Below are positions 50,833 to 59,872 of a DNA stretch of 64,000 bases, in pieces. The notes beneath the pieces were generated by a model. That model did not search any database, was not told the DNA's origin, and was given only the letters and a program-made list of their open reading frames with translations. The DNA is from Pseudomonadota bacterium. Its GTDB lineage: Bacteria; Desulfobacterota; Desulfovibrionia; Desulfovibrionales; Desulfovibrionaceae. The position numbers were made by a program, and so were the translations under genes. The stretch is from assembly GCA_023460395.1 (NCBI GenBank), contig JAEWQB010000004.1, forward strand, positions 203,522 through 267,521, in the 5' to 3' direction. The stretch's first letter is position 1. Each line of letters starts with the position of its first letter.

Positions 50833-52625
50833 CACACATCCTCGCCGAATAAGTAGTCATAGACCTTCTTCACGATAGGCCCGGCTGCCCCACTGCCGGA
50901 ACCGCCATGCTCCAGCATGCAGATAATCACATACCGCCTGTCACCTTTGGTTCCCCACGAGGCCATCCACGCATGGTCGCGTTCCCAGTAATCCATTTCT
51001 TCGGTGCGCACACGCTCTTCGTTGGCCTTGAACCGCAGCTTGACCACCTGCGCGGTACCGGTTTTTCCACCGATCACCGCTCCCTTGGTACGCAGCCGCT
51101 TCGCCGTGCCCCGCGCGTCTTCCACGGTCCGGCGCATCACATCCAGCAAATATTCACGCTGCGCCGCAGTTATGGGAGAGGTTTTGCGCACCACAGGCTC
51201 GCCGTCCGCCAGCAGGCTGGGTTGCAGAAGCTTACCTCCGTTCATCAACGAAGCGATAAAACAAGCCATCTGCACAGGCGTAACCAAAGTAAACCCCTGT
51301 CCTATGGCGGTAATGACTGTCTCGCCCCCCTGCCACGGCTCGTTGAAGCGCTTACGTTTCCATTCGCGCGAGGGAACCAGCCCCGACCGTTCGTGCGGCA
51401 GGGGCAGCCCTGTGAGTTCGCCAAATCCGTTAGCGCGGGCGAACGCTTCCACCTTGTCTATGCCAAGGCGGTTAATCATTTCATAATAGTAAACATCACA
51501 CGACTCAATGAGTGACCGAGCCATGTCCACGTGCCCGTGCCCGTGCTTTTTCCAACAGCGGAACAGACTTTTGCCCAGATGATATTCGCCGTTACAAAAC
51601 ACGGTTTCCTTCGGGTCCACCCCTTCCTGAAGAAGAAGACCCGCCATAAGAATTTTCCAGATGGACCCGGGGGGATATATGGACTGGATGACCCGATTTT
51701 GCAGCGGGAAGTACGGATCAGTGCGTAACTTTTCCCACTCCTGCGTGCTCAACCCTGCCGCGAAGGCGTTATTATCAAAACTGGGACGGGTAATCAGCGC
51801 CAGCAGCTTGCCCGTGTCCGGGTCCATAACCACCATGCCGCCCGCCTGATCGCCGAAGGCTTCCGTAGCCACCCGTTGCAGTTCTGAATCAATGGAAAGA
51901 GTGACAGATTCACCAGCCGAAGGCTCGCGCACGATGGACCGGTTTAAATCGCGTCCCATCACGTCTACTTCCAACTGCCGCAATCCTTTTTTGCCCCGCA
52001 GCCGATTCTCCAGCACCAATTCAAGCCCCTGCTTGCCCACGGCATCGCCCAGAGCCAAATCAGGATTGTTTTCCAACTCTTTTTCATTGGCTTCCGCCAC
52101 ATACCCAAGAATATGCGCGAACAACGGGCCTTGCGGGTAATAACGGCGCGGACGCACCACAATTTCCAGACCGGGCCACAGGGTACGGTCCGCCTCTATT
52201 TGCGCCAGCAGAGCGAAAGGCACATCCGGTGCCAGCACCAGCGGCTCGAACGCTTTGACGCGTGGTTTGTCCTTAAAATATTTGGTCCACAGGCGTTCTT
52301 CGGGAATCCCGGTCCAGTGGCTGACCTGCGCGATAGTGGAGCCGATGTCTTCGCAATCTTCCCGCACCAGCCCCAGTGCGTAGGCGGGGCGATTTTCCGC
52401 CAGCAACTCTCCGCCGCTGGCCCGCAGCAACCCCCGGGGCGCATAAATAAGTTCCTGACGAAGCCGGTTTTCCCGCGCCTTTTGCGCGAACTCTTCGCCC
52501 TTATGAATCTGCAAAAACCAAAACCGCAGGAAGAAGCAGAAAAACAGCGCCACCACTAATCCCTGCAACAAAACCAGCCCGGCCTTGGGAGGCTGGTACC
52601 CCTCCGGGTCAAGATGCATGGACAT
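50832..52625 (-). CDS. mrdA: Penicillin-binding protein 2
   Basis: A 597-residue class B transpeptidase. An N-terminal membrane helix (LVVALFFCFFLRFWFLQI) is followed by the pedestal domain (ENRLRQELIYAPRGLL) and the transpeptidase domain with SxxK in PPGSIWKI (Ser about 321), SxN-like SCD, and KTG in GGKTGTAQ. It cross-links glycan made by RodA during elongation. ATG at 52625 has AAGGA upstream and overlaps the mreD end by 17 bp. Confidence 0.95.
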   Translation of the reverse strand: MSMHLDPEGYQPPKAGLVLLQGLVVALFFCFFLRFWFLQIHKGEEFAQKARENRLRQELIYAPRGLLRASGGELLAENRPAYALGLVREDCEDIGSTIAQVSHWTGIPEERLWTKYFKDKPRVKAFEPLVLAPDVPFALLAQIEADRTLWPGLEIVVRPRRYYPQGPLFAHILGYVAEANEKELENNPDLALGDAVGKQGLELVLENRLRGKKGLRQLEVDVMGRDLNRSIVREPSAGESVTLSIDSELQRVATEAFGDQAGGMVVMDPDTGKLLALITRPSFDNNAFAAGLSTQEWEKLRTDPYFPLQNRVIQSIYPPGSIWKILMAGLLLQEGVDPKETVFCNGEYHLGKSLFRCWKKHGHGHVDMARSLIESCDVYYYEMINRLGIDKVEAFARANGFGELTGLPLPHERSGLVPSREWKRKRFNEPWQGGETVITAIGQGFTLVTPVQMACFIASLMNGGKLLQPSLLADGEPVVRKTSPITAAQREYLLDVMRRTVEDARGTAKRLRTKGAVIGGKTGTAQVVKLRFKANEERVRTEEMDYWERDHAWMASWGTKGDRRYVIICMLEHGGSGSGAAGPIVKKVYDYLFGEDV

Positions 52626-53097
52626 GGCGCAATTCCTTTTCCCGCAAAAAATGCACAACAAACCAGACCAGCGGAACAACCAGCGCGTTAAGCGCGGCGG
52701 ACGTGACAAGGCGGGACGGCGGAATAATGACGTCCTGCAAATGGTGCATCACCACGCCAATAACCACCTGCCAAGCGCCTAACGCAAGGGAAAGCAGAAA
52801 AATGAACACCACATTTTCCGCTTCAAATAGCCAACGTCCGAGGGAGAAAAGCACACAGGCCATGGCGTACCACATAAGCACAGGCCCAAAGGCCAAAAGC
52901 CCAGCCCCTTCTTGCATAAGCACAGACAGTGTGATGACCCATAAGGTCTGCGGGCGGTTGTTTTCCTGCAACGAACAAATGATGCCGGGAAGAAAAAAAT
53001 CTACCCCCGGCAGCAGGTGCATGGCCCACACGGCGCACACCGCATATGCGCCCCACCACACAAGGCTTCGCAGGGTTGGAATTTGTCCGTTCTGCAT
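52609..53097 (-). CDS. mreD: Rod shape-determining protein MreD
   Basis: A 162-residue membrane protein with five helices (WWGAYAVCAVWAMHLLP, FLPGIICSLQENNRPQTLWV region, FEAENVVFIFLLSLALGAW). Its place between mreC and mrdA identifies it more clearly than its weakly conserved sequence. The frame opens at GTG 53109, but ATG 53097 has GGGA upstream. It is part of the elongasome membrane core. Confidence 0.85.
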   Translation of the reverse strand: MQNGQIPTLRSLVWWGAYAVCAVWAMHLLPGVDFFLPGIICSLQENNRPQTLWVITLSVLMQEGAGLLAFGPVLMWYAMACVLFSLGRWLFEAENVVFIFLLSLALGAWQVVIGVVMHHLQDVIIPPSRLVTSAALNALVVPLVWFVVHFLREKELRHVHAS

Positions 53098-53189
53098 ACG
53101 TCCCGTCACACTCCGCCTCGGATACGGGGCCTTGCCGCCATATCACGCTGTTGCCCGCGCCTCTGAGCGCGGCACCCGCAGTTTTTCCA

Positions 53190-53211
53190 TGCCGCGCAGC
53201 ATAGCGCGGCA
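53190..53211 (-). other. Hairpin in the mreC-mreD spacer
   Basis: TGCCGCGC-AGCATA-GCGCGGCA is a perfect 8-bp stem inside an operon spacer of about 150 bp; GTGCCC and GGGCAC further towards mreC can also pair. No T run follows on the minus strand, which suggests an mRNA processing or stability element rather than a terminator. Confidence 0.5.
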
Positions 53212-53250
53212 CAGGCCGACAGTCCCCAGTGCCCGGTGCCGGGATACATG

Positions 53251-54171
53251 CTACTGGGCACCGGCGGCCCCCGCTTCTCCAGAATTCGGCGCCTCAGAAG
53301 CTTCCGGCATGGTACCGGCACTCATGTCGGTTATCACCTCATGCGGAGTTACACTCAGTTCCGTCACAGACCGCTCTTCCAATCCGGGCGGGCCATCAAG
53401 CAGCAGCACTTCTTCCAAATTCTCTAGGTCCGCCAACGGTTCGACCATGATCTTTTGGAACAGGGAGAGGTCGGAATACTCTATGGAAACCACGCGCGCC
53501 ACAGGAAGCCCTTTGGGAAATGCTCCCGCCTGCCCGGAGGTGACAAGCAGTTCCCCCACGGCCAACGGGGCGTTGATGGACACATATCGCATTTCCAACA
53601 AGCGCCGCGCCCCCGTGCCCATGACGACTCCGGGAGTACGCGTATTTTGACTAAGCACGGCAATACGGCTGTTGGGGTCGGTCACTAACAGCACGGAAGA
53701 AGAGTAGGGACCGGCGCGGAACACCCGTCCCACCACGCCACGATGCGTGACCACGGGGGTGCGCACATCACCACCCTGAAGGTAGCCCTTATCCAGTAAA
53801 ATGGACTCAAGTTCGGCCTGAAGACCCAGCCGATGGGCAATAACCCGCGCCCCCAGCCGCGCCCACCCCTCTGGAGGGGCAAGTGTCAGCAGGGCACGCA
53901 GCCGTTGCAATTCGGCTTCGTCCTCCCGTACCGCAGCCACGGCGAACATGGCCTCCCGCAGGCTGGCCTCCAGTTCGTCATTACGGCGGCGCACATCCAC
54001 AAGATCAATATAATGATCCCAGAACTCCACCACTTGCTGGCGCACCCACTTGCCCGGTTTGAGAATGGTCCCGACAAATTCGAGTCCCACATGAGCGGCA
54101 AGCGAGTCCACGTAGCCAGTTCGCAGGTTCCACGTGAACAGGCTCAGGTACAGAAACAGCACCAGAACCAA
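53251..54171 (-). CDS. mreC: Rod shape-determining protein MreC, start uncertain
   Basis: A 306-residue (from TTG 54171) periplasmic scaffold protein. An N-terminal membrane helix is followed by a coiled coil (RRNDELEASLREAMFAVAAVREDEAELQRL) and beta domains (GVVGRVFRAGPYSSSVLLVTD and on). TTG at 54171 cuts into the helix, and the same frame continues upstream through basic residues (HTRRLLLLL) to an ATT at 54207 that overlaps the mreB stop and has AAGGAGG nine bases before it. The true start may be that ATT. The C-terminus is Ala/Glu/Pro-rich. Confidence 0.88.
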   Translation of the reverse strand: MVLVLFLYLSLFTWNLRTGYVDSLAAHVGLEFVGTILKPGKWVRQQVVEFWDHYIDLVDVRRRNDELEASLREAMFAVAAVREDEAELQRLRALLTLAPPEGWARLGARVIAHRLGLQAELESILLDKGYLQGGDVRTPVVTHRGVVGRVFRAGPYSSSVLLVTDPNSRIAVLSQNTRTPGVVMGTGARRLLEMRYVSINAPLAVGELLVTSGQAGAFPKGLPVARVVSIEYSDLSLFQKIMVEPLADLENLEEVLLLDGPPGLEERSVTELSVTPHEVITDMSAGTMPEASEAPNSGEAGAAGAQ

Positions 54172-54202
54172 AAGAAGGAGCAGGCGTCTGGTATGCGAGG
54201 CG

Positions 54203-55240
54203 TTAATCGACCGCTACCTCCTTCAGAATATCGAGATTGTCCAGCGCCTTGCCAGTTCCAATAACCACAGTGGAGAGCGGATCATCCACCACGGTGATAG
54301 GCAGCGAAGTTTCCTCACGCAGCAGTTGGTCCAGCCCCTTAAGCAGACCGCCCCCGCCGGTGAGCACAATGCCCCGGTCCACAATGTCCGCAGCCAGTTC
54401 CGGCGGCGTCTGCTCCAGCGCAATACGCACCGCCTGCACGATGGAGTCCACCTGTTCGGAAATAGCCTTGCGCACTTCTTCGGAGGTAATGACAATATTC
54501 TGCGGAATGCCAGTGACAAGATCGCGGCCCTTGACCTCCAGCGTTTCTTCCGGGTCCATGGGATACGCGGAGGCGATTTTTATCTTAATTTCCTCAGCGG
54601 TGGATTCGCCGATGAGCATATTGTACTTACGCTTCACATGCGTCATGATGGCTTCGTCCATTTTGTCACCGCCCACGCGCACCGACTTGGAGTACACGAC
54701 CCCGGAAAGGGAAATGACCGCCACTTCGGTGGTGCCGCCGCCGATGTCCACCACCATGTTGGAGGTAGGTTCCTGAATGGGCAGGTTGGCGCCGATAGCC
54801 GCCGCCATGGGTTCCTCAATCAGATACACCTCGCGCGCGCCAGCGCTCTGGGCGGATTCCTTCACCGCGCGCTTTTCCACTTGCGTAATGCCGGTAGGCA
54901 CACAAATAATAATACGCGGGTGAACGATGCGATTATTGTGCACCTTTCGGATAAAGTGGCGCAGCATGGCTTCGGTGATTTCAAAATCGGCGATAACGCC
55001 ATCCTTCATAGGGCGGATGGCTTGAATATTGCCGGGTGTGCGCCCAAGCATGCGCTTGGCGTCATGCCCCACGGCAAGCACCACGGTGTTGCCCCTGGCG
55101 TCTTTTTTCACGGCCACGACAGACGGTTCCCGCAAAACAATGCCCTGGCCCTTTACATACACGCAGGTATTGGCGGTACCCAAGTCAATGGCAAGGTCAT
55201 TGGAGAACATGCCTAGAAAAAAATCTAATACTTTTGCCAT
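54203..55240 (-). CDS. mreB: Actin-like rod shape protein MreB
   Basis: A 345-residue actin homologue: NDLAIDLGTANTCVYVKGQG (phosphate 1), VVDIGGGTTEVAVISLSG (phosphate 2) and VLTGGGGLLKGLDQLL (adenosine) motifs are intact. It forms membrane filaments that guide PBP2-RodA. It is the first gene of mreBCD-mrdA-rodA, and its TAA stop overlaps the possible ATT start of mreC. Confidence 0.97.
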   Translation of the reverse strand: MAKVLDFFLGMFSNDLAIDLGTANTCVYVKGQGIVLREPSVVAVKKDARGNTVVLAVGHDAKRMLGRTPGNIQAIRPMKDGVIADFEITEAMLRHFIRKVHNNRIVHPRIIICVPTGITQVEKRAVKESAQSAGAREVYLIEEPMAAAIGANLPIQEPTSNMVVDIGGGTTEVAVISLSGVVYSKSVRVGGDKMDEAIMTHVKRKYNMLIGESTAEEIKIKIASAYPMDPEETLEVKGRDLVTGIPQNIVITSEEVRKAISEQVDSIVQAVRIALEQTPPELAADIVDRGIVLTGGGGLLKGLDQLLREETSLPITVVDDPLSTVVIGTGKALDNLDILKEVAVD

Positions 55241-55333
55241 GTTATCTCACTTGCTTCGTTCAAGAGGAATAGATATCAAAGGGAGGCGCCAAAACGCACG
55301 GCGCATCTTACAAAAAATTGTTCTGGATCGGCA

Positions 55334-56434
55334 ATGAACAGATACTATCAATTAGCCACATATTTTCGCCATCGCTTCGGGTGTCGGGTTCAAAAAATCC
55401 CTCTCGATGCGGGCTTTTCCTGCCCCAATCGCGACGGAACGCTTTCCTTCGGAGGCTGCGTCTTTTGCAACCCGCTGGGGTCCGGTTCCGGTATGGGAAA
55501 AAACAGCACGGCACTTTCGGAGCAATGGGCTATCTGGCGCTCCAGATATCAGCATACCCGCGACGCCGGGATTTTCATAGCCTATTTGCAATCGTTTTCC
55601 AACACATATGGCCCTGTTGAGAAACTTACAGAAACGTTGAATACTATCGAAAGGTTACCGGGGGTATCCGGTTTATCCGTGGGCACCCGGCCCGACTGCG
55701 TGGATCAGGAAAAGCTCGACCGCATAGCCGATTTCGCCCAGAGGCTGGCTCCGTCCAGCCCGGCGGGACAAAGCGAAGTGTGGGTGGAGTTCGGCCTGCA
55801 ATCCGCGCGGGACGAAACCCTGCTTCGCATCAACCGGGGGCACGACTTCGCCTCCTTCGCGCGGGCCACCCACATGGCGGCAGAACGCGGAATTAAAGTT
55901 TGCGCCCATATTATCGCCGGACTGCCCGGTGAAACGCTGGACGATTTCCTCTACACTGTGGATTCTGTCAACCGTCTGCCAATTCACGGCATCAAGTTTC
56001 ACAGCATGTATGTACTAGAGCACACCGCGTTAGCCGCGATGTGGCGACGCGGCGAATACGTTCCTCTAACGGAAAGCGAATACGTGTCTGCCATGGTTCA
56101 CGCCTTGCCCCGCCTGCGTTCTGAAATTATTATTCATCGTATCACCGGTGACCCTACGGAAGAAGAGTTGTTGGCCCCCCGCTGGAGCACGGGAAAACGG
56201 TCCGTCATGGTGGGTATTGCCAACGGACTTGAAATGGCGCAAACATGGCAGGGCCGGGAACTGTCTGCGGCGCAACCTGTTGACAGTCTTCCCCCGCTCT
56301 GGTTTTCCCCGCGCCCAAGTCTGCCGGGAGCCTTACGACCCCGATGGGACACAGAATATACGGCGGTGGCGGAAGCTTTGGGGTATCCCCCCCATATCTT
56401 CACCCCCAACCATATTACGGAGCATCAGCCATGA
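55334..56434 (+). CDS. Radical SAM protein, YhcC type
   Basis: A 366-residue radical SAM enzyme of the YhcC/TIGR01212 group. The cluster-binding cysteines are in FSCPNRDGTLSFGGCVFC, where the first Cys is widely spaced (C-x11-C-x2-C), as usual for this group. VGTRPDCVDQEKLDRI, WVEFGLQSARDETLLRINRGH and HIIAGLPGETLDDF follow. Its reaction is not established in the literature I know. It is divergent from mreB and overlaps ogt by ATGA. Confidence 0.88.
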   Translation: MNRYYQLATYFRHRFGCRVQKIPLDAGFSCPNRDGTLSFGGCVFCNPLGSGSGMGKNSTALSEQWAIWRSRYQHTRDAGIFIAYLQSFSNTYGPVEKLTETLNTIERLPGVSGLSVGTRPDCVDQEKLDRIADFAQRLAPSSPAGQSEVWVEFGLQSARDETLLRINRGHDFASFARATHMAAERGIKVCAHIIAGLPGETLDDFLYTVDSVNRLPIHGIKFHSMYVLEHTALAAMWRRGEYVPLTESEYVSAMVHALPRLRSEIIIHRITGDPTEEELLAPRWSTGKRSVMVGIANGLEMAQTWQGRELSAAQPVDSLPPLWFSPRPSLPGALRPRWDTEYTAVAEALGYPPHIFTPNHITEHQP

Positions 56435-56934
56435 GATTAGAAACCTTACATACAGAACATCTTTTCGCGGGTAAGCTGCGCCTAACACTTAACTGGCACG
56501 CGGACTCAATAGTTGAAATCGGTCTTGGCTGGGATGACGGCACAGTGACGCACGCCACAACCCCGCAGAGCGACCTTTCCGCGTGCGGTCGGGCCACACA
56601 AGCCGCGCTGGAACAATATGCAGCCGGAAAGCCTACCCGCTGGCCGGATATGCCCCTTGCCCTGCACCTATGCACCCCCTTTACCCGCGAGGTGCTGACA
56701 CAACTCTGCACCGTACCCGCCGGGAGCACTGTCACGTACAAGCAACTCGCCGCCATGGCGGGACGCCCCAACGCCGCGCGCGGGGTGGGACAGATTATGC
56801 GGCGCAACCGCTGGCCGCTCATTGTCCCCTGCCACCGGGTACTGGGCAGCACAGGTGCCATGGTTGGGTTCGCCAACCCCAGCGGCATCCCGCTCAAAGA
56901 ATACTTGCTGCAATTGGAACGCGGCGCCGCCTAA
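56431..56934 (+). CDS. ogt: Methylated-DNA--protein-cysteine methyltransferase
   Basis: A 167-residue suicidal DNA-repair protein that removes O6-alkyl groups from guanine. The active site is LIVPCHRVLGSTGA, the DNA-binding helix is in VTYKQLAAMAGRPNAARGVGQIMRRNRWP, and VGFANPSGIPLKEYLLQLE follows. ATG 56431 overlaps the stop of the radical SAM gene, so both are coupled. Confidence 0.93.
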   Translation: MRLETLHTEHLFAGKLRLTLNWHADSIVEIGLGWDDGTVTHATTPQSDLSACGRATQAALEQYAAGKPTRWPDMPLALHLCTPFTREVLTQLCTVPAGSTVTYKQLAAMAGRPNAARGVGQIMRRNRWPLIVPCHRVLGSTGAMVGFANPSGIPLKEYLLQLERGAA

Positions 56935-57050
56935 TCACGGAAAATCACAGACGCCGTGCCTGTGGTCTAAACGCCCGATTGGGACATCTCGTGGCGGACT
57001 CCCGCCATCTCCCGCACAGGAATCAGGCAGAAATATCCTTCCCGTTCTTA

Positions 57051-57086
57051 ACAAAACAGGCGCTGGCATGCTGCCAGCGCCTGTTT
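57051..57086. terminator. Terminator between ogt and folE2
   Basis: AAACAGGCGCTGGCA (57054-57068) and TGCCAGCGCCTGTTT (57072-57086) form a 15-bp stem with a 3-nt loop, flanked by A and T on the two sides, so it can work in both directions. Confidence 0.88.
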
Positions 57087-57264
57087 ACAGTAGTACGTCT
57101 GATTTTCGATGCCGCCACATAGGAATACGCCGGACAGCGGGGAACAAACACGTATTTACCCGCTATGCGGCGGAGGCGAGGCGCGCACCTGTTCCCCCGG
57201 AAAAACCGCCAAAGCCCGCCGCAACGCCGGTTATTTCAACGCCCTCCACGCGCAGACAGCACGG

Positions 57265-58050
57265 CTAGAGGTGTTTTTCGATACTGGCAAACGCGCTGTG
57301 GTTGTGGATAGATTCATGGCTTTCCACTTCCACGTGAAACCAGCTCACCTGCGGATGCGATTCCAACTTTTGCGCAACAGCGCGGACCACATCCTCTACA
57401 AAGGTGGGGTTGGCAAAGGCTGTTTCCGTCACAAATTTTTCGTCTTCCCGCTTCAGCAAGGAATACACGGGGGATGATGCGGAGGCTTCCGCGATTTCAA
57501 TAAATTCCTCAATCCATGCGAATCCCCGCTGGCGAATACGCATGCGCACAATAGCCCGCTGGCTGTGCGCGCCTTCATCCGAAATGGCTTTGGAACAAGG
57601 GCACACGGTCATCACCGGCACATCTATTTCCAGCAAAAATCGCGGTTTGTCGCCTTCAAGCTCCCCAGTGATCTTGCACTGATAGTCCATCAGCCCACCA
57701 CGCCCGCTCGCCGGGGCTTGTTTGACCAAAAAATAGGGAAAACGGAATAGAGCATATGCCTTACGCGCATGCAGCCGTTCCTTGATGTCGTGCAGCAGAT
57801 TGCGCATGCTGTCGTAGTGCAGGTCTTCGCTCCAGCCTTCCAGCGCTTCCACAAACCGGCTCATATGCGTGCCTTTGAACTCCGCAGGCAAGTCCACGCC
57901 AATATCCACTTGCGCCACCGAATGCTGCGCCCCTTTTTGTCTGTCGCGCACCACTATGGGCAACCGCAGGTCACGCACGCCCACGCGGTCTATAGCCATA
58001 GCCACCTGCGAGGGGCTCATCTGCACATCTTCCATACTCTGTTTAGACAA
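57265..58050 (-). CDS. folE2: GTP cyclohydrolase FolE2 (type IB)
   Basis: A 261-residue GCYH-IB enzyme making 7,8-dihydroneopterin triphosphate from GTP for folate. The metal-binding cysteine is in VMTVCPCSKAISDEGAHSQR and the C-terminal ESHESIHNHSAFA region matches the family. FolE2 can use metals other than zinc and often replaces FolE1 under zinc limitation. Its start overlaps the nikR end by 8 bp, an unusual pairing with a nickel regulator that suggests joint metal-related control (inference). Confidence 0.93.
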   Translation of the reverse strand: MSKQSMEDVQMSPSQVAMAIDRVGVRDLRLPIVVRDRQKGAQHSVAQVDIGVDLPAEFKGTHMSRFVEALEGWSEDLHYDSMRNLLHDIKERLHARKAYALFRFPYFLVKQAPASGRGGLMDYQCKITGELEGDKPRFLLEIDVPVMTVCPCSKAISDEGAHSQRAIVRMRIRQRGFAWIEEFIEIAEASASSPVYSLLKREDEKFVTETAFANPTFVEDVVRAVAQKLESHPQVSWFHVEVESHESIHNHSAFASIEKHL

Positions 58051-58462
58051 GATCTTCTCCCGTGGTGGCCAGACTCAACTTGCCGTGCTTCACTCCTTTG
58101 GTGGAGACAAGCTTCTGCGACAACAAACGCACCTCTTCTCCCCGGCCCTTCAGCACGAGCACTTCAAGGCAGTTATCGTGATCCAGATGCACATGCATGG
58201 TAGTGATGATGATTGTGTGATGATCGTGCTGAATATCTACTAACTTTTGGGAAAGATCGCTTTTGTGGTGGTCGTAGACCAAGGTAAGCGTGCCCGCCAA
58301 TTCCCGGTCTTCGTCCTTCCATTCCTCTTCCACCAGCATGTTGCGGATGAGATCGCGGATGGCTTCGGAGCGGGTTTGGTAACAACGCTCGTCGCACAAG
58401 GCGTCGAATTTTTCCAGAAGGTCGGAATCCAGCGAAACGCCAAAACGGATGGTCTGACCCAT
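58043..58462 (-). CDS. nikR: Nickel-responsive regulator NikR
   Basis: A 139-residue ribbon-helix-helix repressor. The N-terminus IRFGVSLDSDLLEKFDALCDE and YQTRSEAIRDLIRNMLVEEE bind DNA; the ACT-like C-terminal domain holds the nickel ligands His79, His90, His92 and Cys98 in the canonical H-x10-H-x-H-x5-C spacing. ATG at 58462 has AGGAGA upstream. It represses nickel uptake genes. A 9-bp inverted repeat with 16-bp spacing lies just upstream. Confidence 0.95.
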   Translation of the reverse strand: MGQTIRFGVSLDSDLLEKFDALCDERCYQTRSEAIRDLIRNMLVEEEWKDEDRELAGTLTLVYDHHKSDLSQKLVDIQHDHHTIIITTMHVHLDHDNCLEVLVLKGRGEEVRLLSQKLVSTKGVKHGKLSLATTGEDLV

Positions 58463-58481
58463 ACAATCTCCTGTCAGGATG

Positions 58482-58515
58482 GGCTGGCAAGCGACGATGC
58501 GGCCTGTTGCCAGCC
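58482..58515 (-). promoter_or_regulatory. Inverted repeat upstream of nikR
   Basis: GGCTGGCAA (58482-58490) and TTGCCAGCC (58507-58515) are perfect 9-bp inverted repeats 16 bp apart, centred about 36 bp before the nikR start. The 16-bp spacing equals that of the E. coli NikR operator, but the half-site sequence differs. Confidence 0.45.
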
Positions 58516-58690
58516 AGTGTCCACAGATACCCTTACCCGAACCTCTGCGGTGCCACTTGCCGGGGAGGGCCGCAGTACCGGGGGCGGGAGTTTCCAAACA
58601 TCACCACAATGCCCGGCGCTGCGCGTCAAGCTCTTGTACGCTTGCGCGCGGCTGATACGCCAAATCTTTAAACCACGGCAACGCAGGGCA

Positions 58691-59389
58691 TCAAAAGGTG
58701 CCGCCGACTGGAGGGATTTCCCCCGCCGGGCGACGCAATTCCCAAATAGTTACGGTTATACCGGAAGGTTGCTCATACAGAGCGGAAACGTTCTCTGTGG
58801 AAAGCGGCCGGGAACGCCACCCCCGCCTGTCCAGTAAAGACCGAAAATGAGCATATACACTTCTATTCGGCTCCGCCACCCATGCCACCCCCTGCGGGGA
58901 AAGCACATGGGCGAGGAAATCTAGTACCGGTTCCACAAACCGTCGTTCGTACATAATATCGCCCCCCCACACACAGTCAAATGCGCTGGCACGCACACCG
59001 GGCATGCGCCAGTCCATTACTGTCCACAGCGGAGAGGGTACACCATTCCTCACAGCGTTGCGGGCTGCGAAATGAAGGGCTTGCGGCTCGTAATCCATCG
59101 CCACCACTCGCGCGCCCAGCCATGCGCCGATCATTGCGGTCAATCCCAGACCGCACCCCATGTCAAGGCAACACCGCCCCGTTATGACATCCTTATGCGC
59201 GACCAACCATTCCCCCAAAGCCACGCTGGAAGGCCATAACTCCGTCCAATAGGGAAGGCGCTCGTCGTCCCCCCAATCGGTTTCCCCCATAGCGTTCCAC
59301 AACGCTTCCAGATCCGCCGCGCGCTCAAGATGCCAGTCTTTGCCCCCTACCCGCACAACGAGTTGGGGAGTGTATTCCGTCAGGGCCAT
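58691..59389 (-). CDS. Class I SAM-dependent methyltransferase
   Basis: A 232-residue protein. PYWTELWPSSVALGEWLVAH and CCLDMGCGLGLTAMIGAWLGARVVAMDY are the region I and SAM-binding motifs of the Methyltransf_16/ETFB-lysine methyltransferase-like group (PYWxxxWPS is typical of protein-lysine and related methyltransferases). VWGGDIMYERRFVEPVL follows. The substrate is not known. Monocistronic, divergent from bioY. Confidence 0.8.
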   Translation of the reverse strand: MALTEYTPQLVVRVGGKDWHLERAADLEALWNAMGETDWGDDERLPYWTELWPSSVALGEWLVAHKDVITGRCCLDMGCGLGLTAMIGAWLGARVVAMDYEPQALHFAARNAVRNGVPSPLWTVMDWRMPGVRASAFDCVWGGDIMYERRFVEPVLDFLAHVLSPQGVAWVAEPNRSVYAHFRSLLDRRGWRSRPLSTENVSALYEQPSGITVTIWELRRPAGEIPPVGGTF

Positions 59390-59872
59390 ACGTATTCCAT
59401 GTCAGGGCAGACCGCCCGTCAGTTGCAGCCGCATGCGCTTGCACATCAAGAGACGCAATAGACACATCATAAAATCCGGTGCGCTGGCATACCGCAAGGC
59501 AGGGGGAGGCGTCCAGTGGAGAACGTCTCCCTCTGAGAAGCACACGGGACATACCGGATGCGGGAAATAGGCCATGCACAGAAAAGACCGGGAATGCCGG
59601 GAACCCTCTCCAAGCACCACACCAAGGACGGAACACCCCGGAGGGTTGCCTCACCGGCCTGCGCCTGTTATCAGTCCCGGAACGAAACGGGGAACGACAT
59701 GGCGGCATGTGCCCCTCCCCCACGGCGTTCCTTACTCCCTGCCCTTTCTTTCATGCGGATGGCTGTGCACATCCACATGCGAGAAAGCCCGGAGCAGCCC
59801 AGACAAAATGAACGCCGCGACACCTCTATCGACAGGACTGCCAACCCGCCGCATACACGAGACACCGCACCT
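59390..59872. other. Divergent spacer methyltransferase / bioY
   Basis: About 480 bp. The frame of bioY stays open upstream to 59558, but the composition is poor (His/Arg/Pro-rich) and there is no ribosome binding site. I see no BirA-type palindrome. A small ACATG-GCGG-CATGT hairpin near 59698 is the only marked structure. Confidence 0.4.

Noticed and set aside
54134..55216. A 360-codon plus-strand frame across mreB
   Set aside because: Antisense to mreB with His/Gly-rich composition and no recognisable start or domain.
59558..59872. N-terminal extension of bioY by 105 codons
   Set aside because: The extension is low-complexity and unlike any BioY; the conserved protein begins at about 59873.
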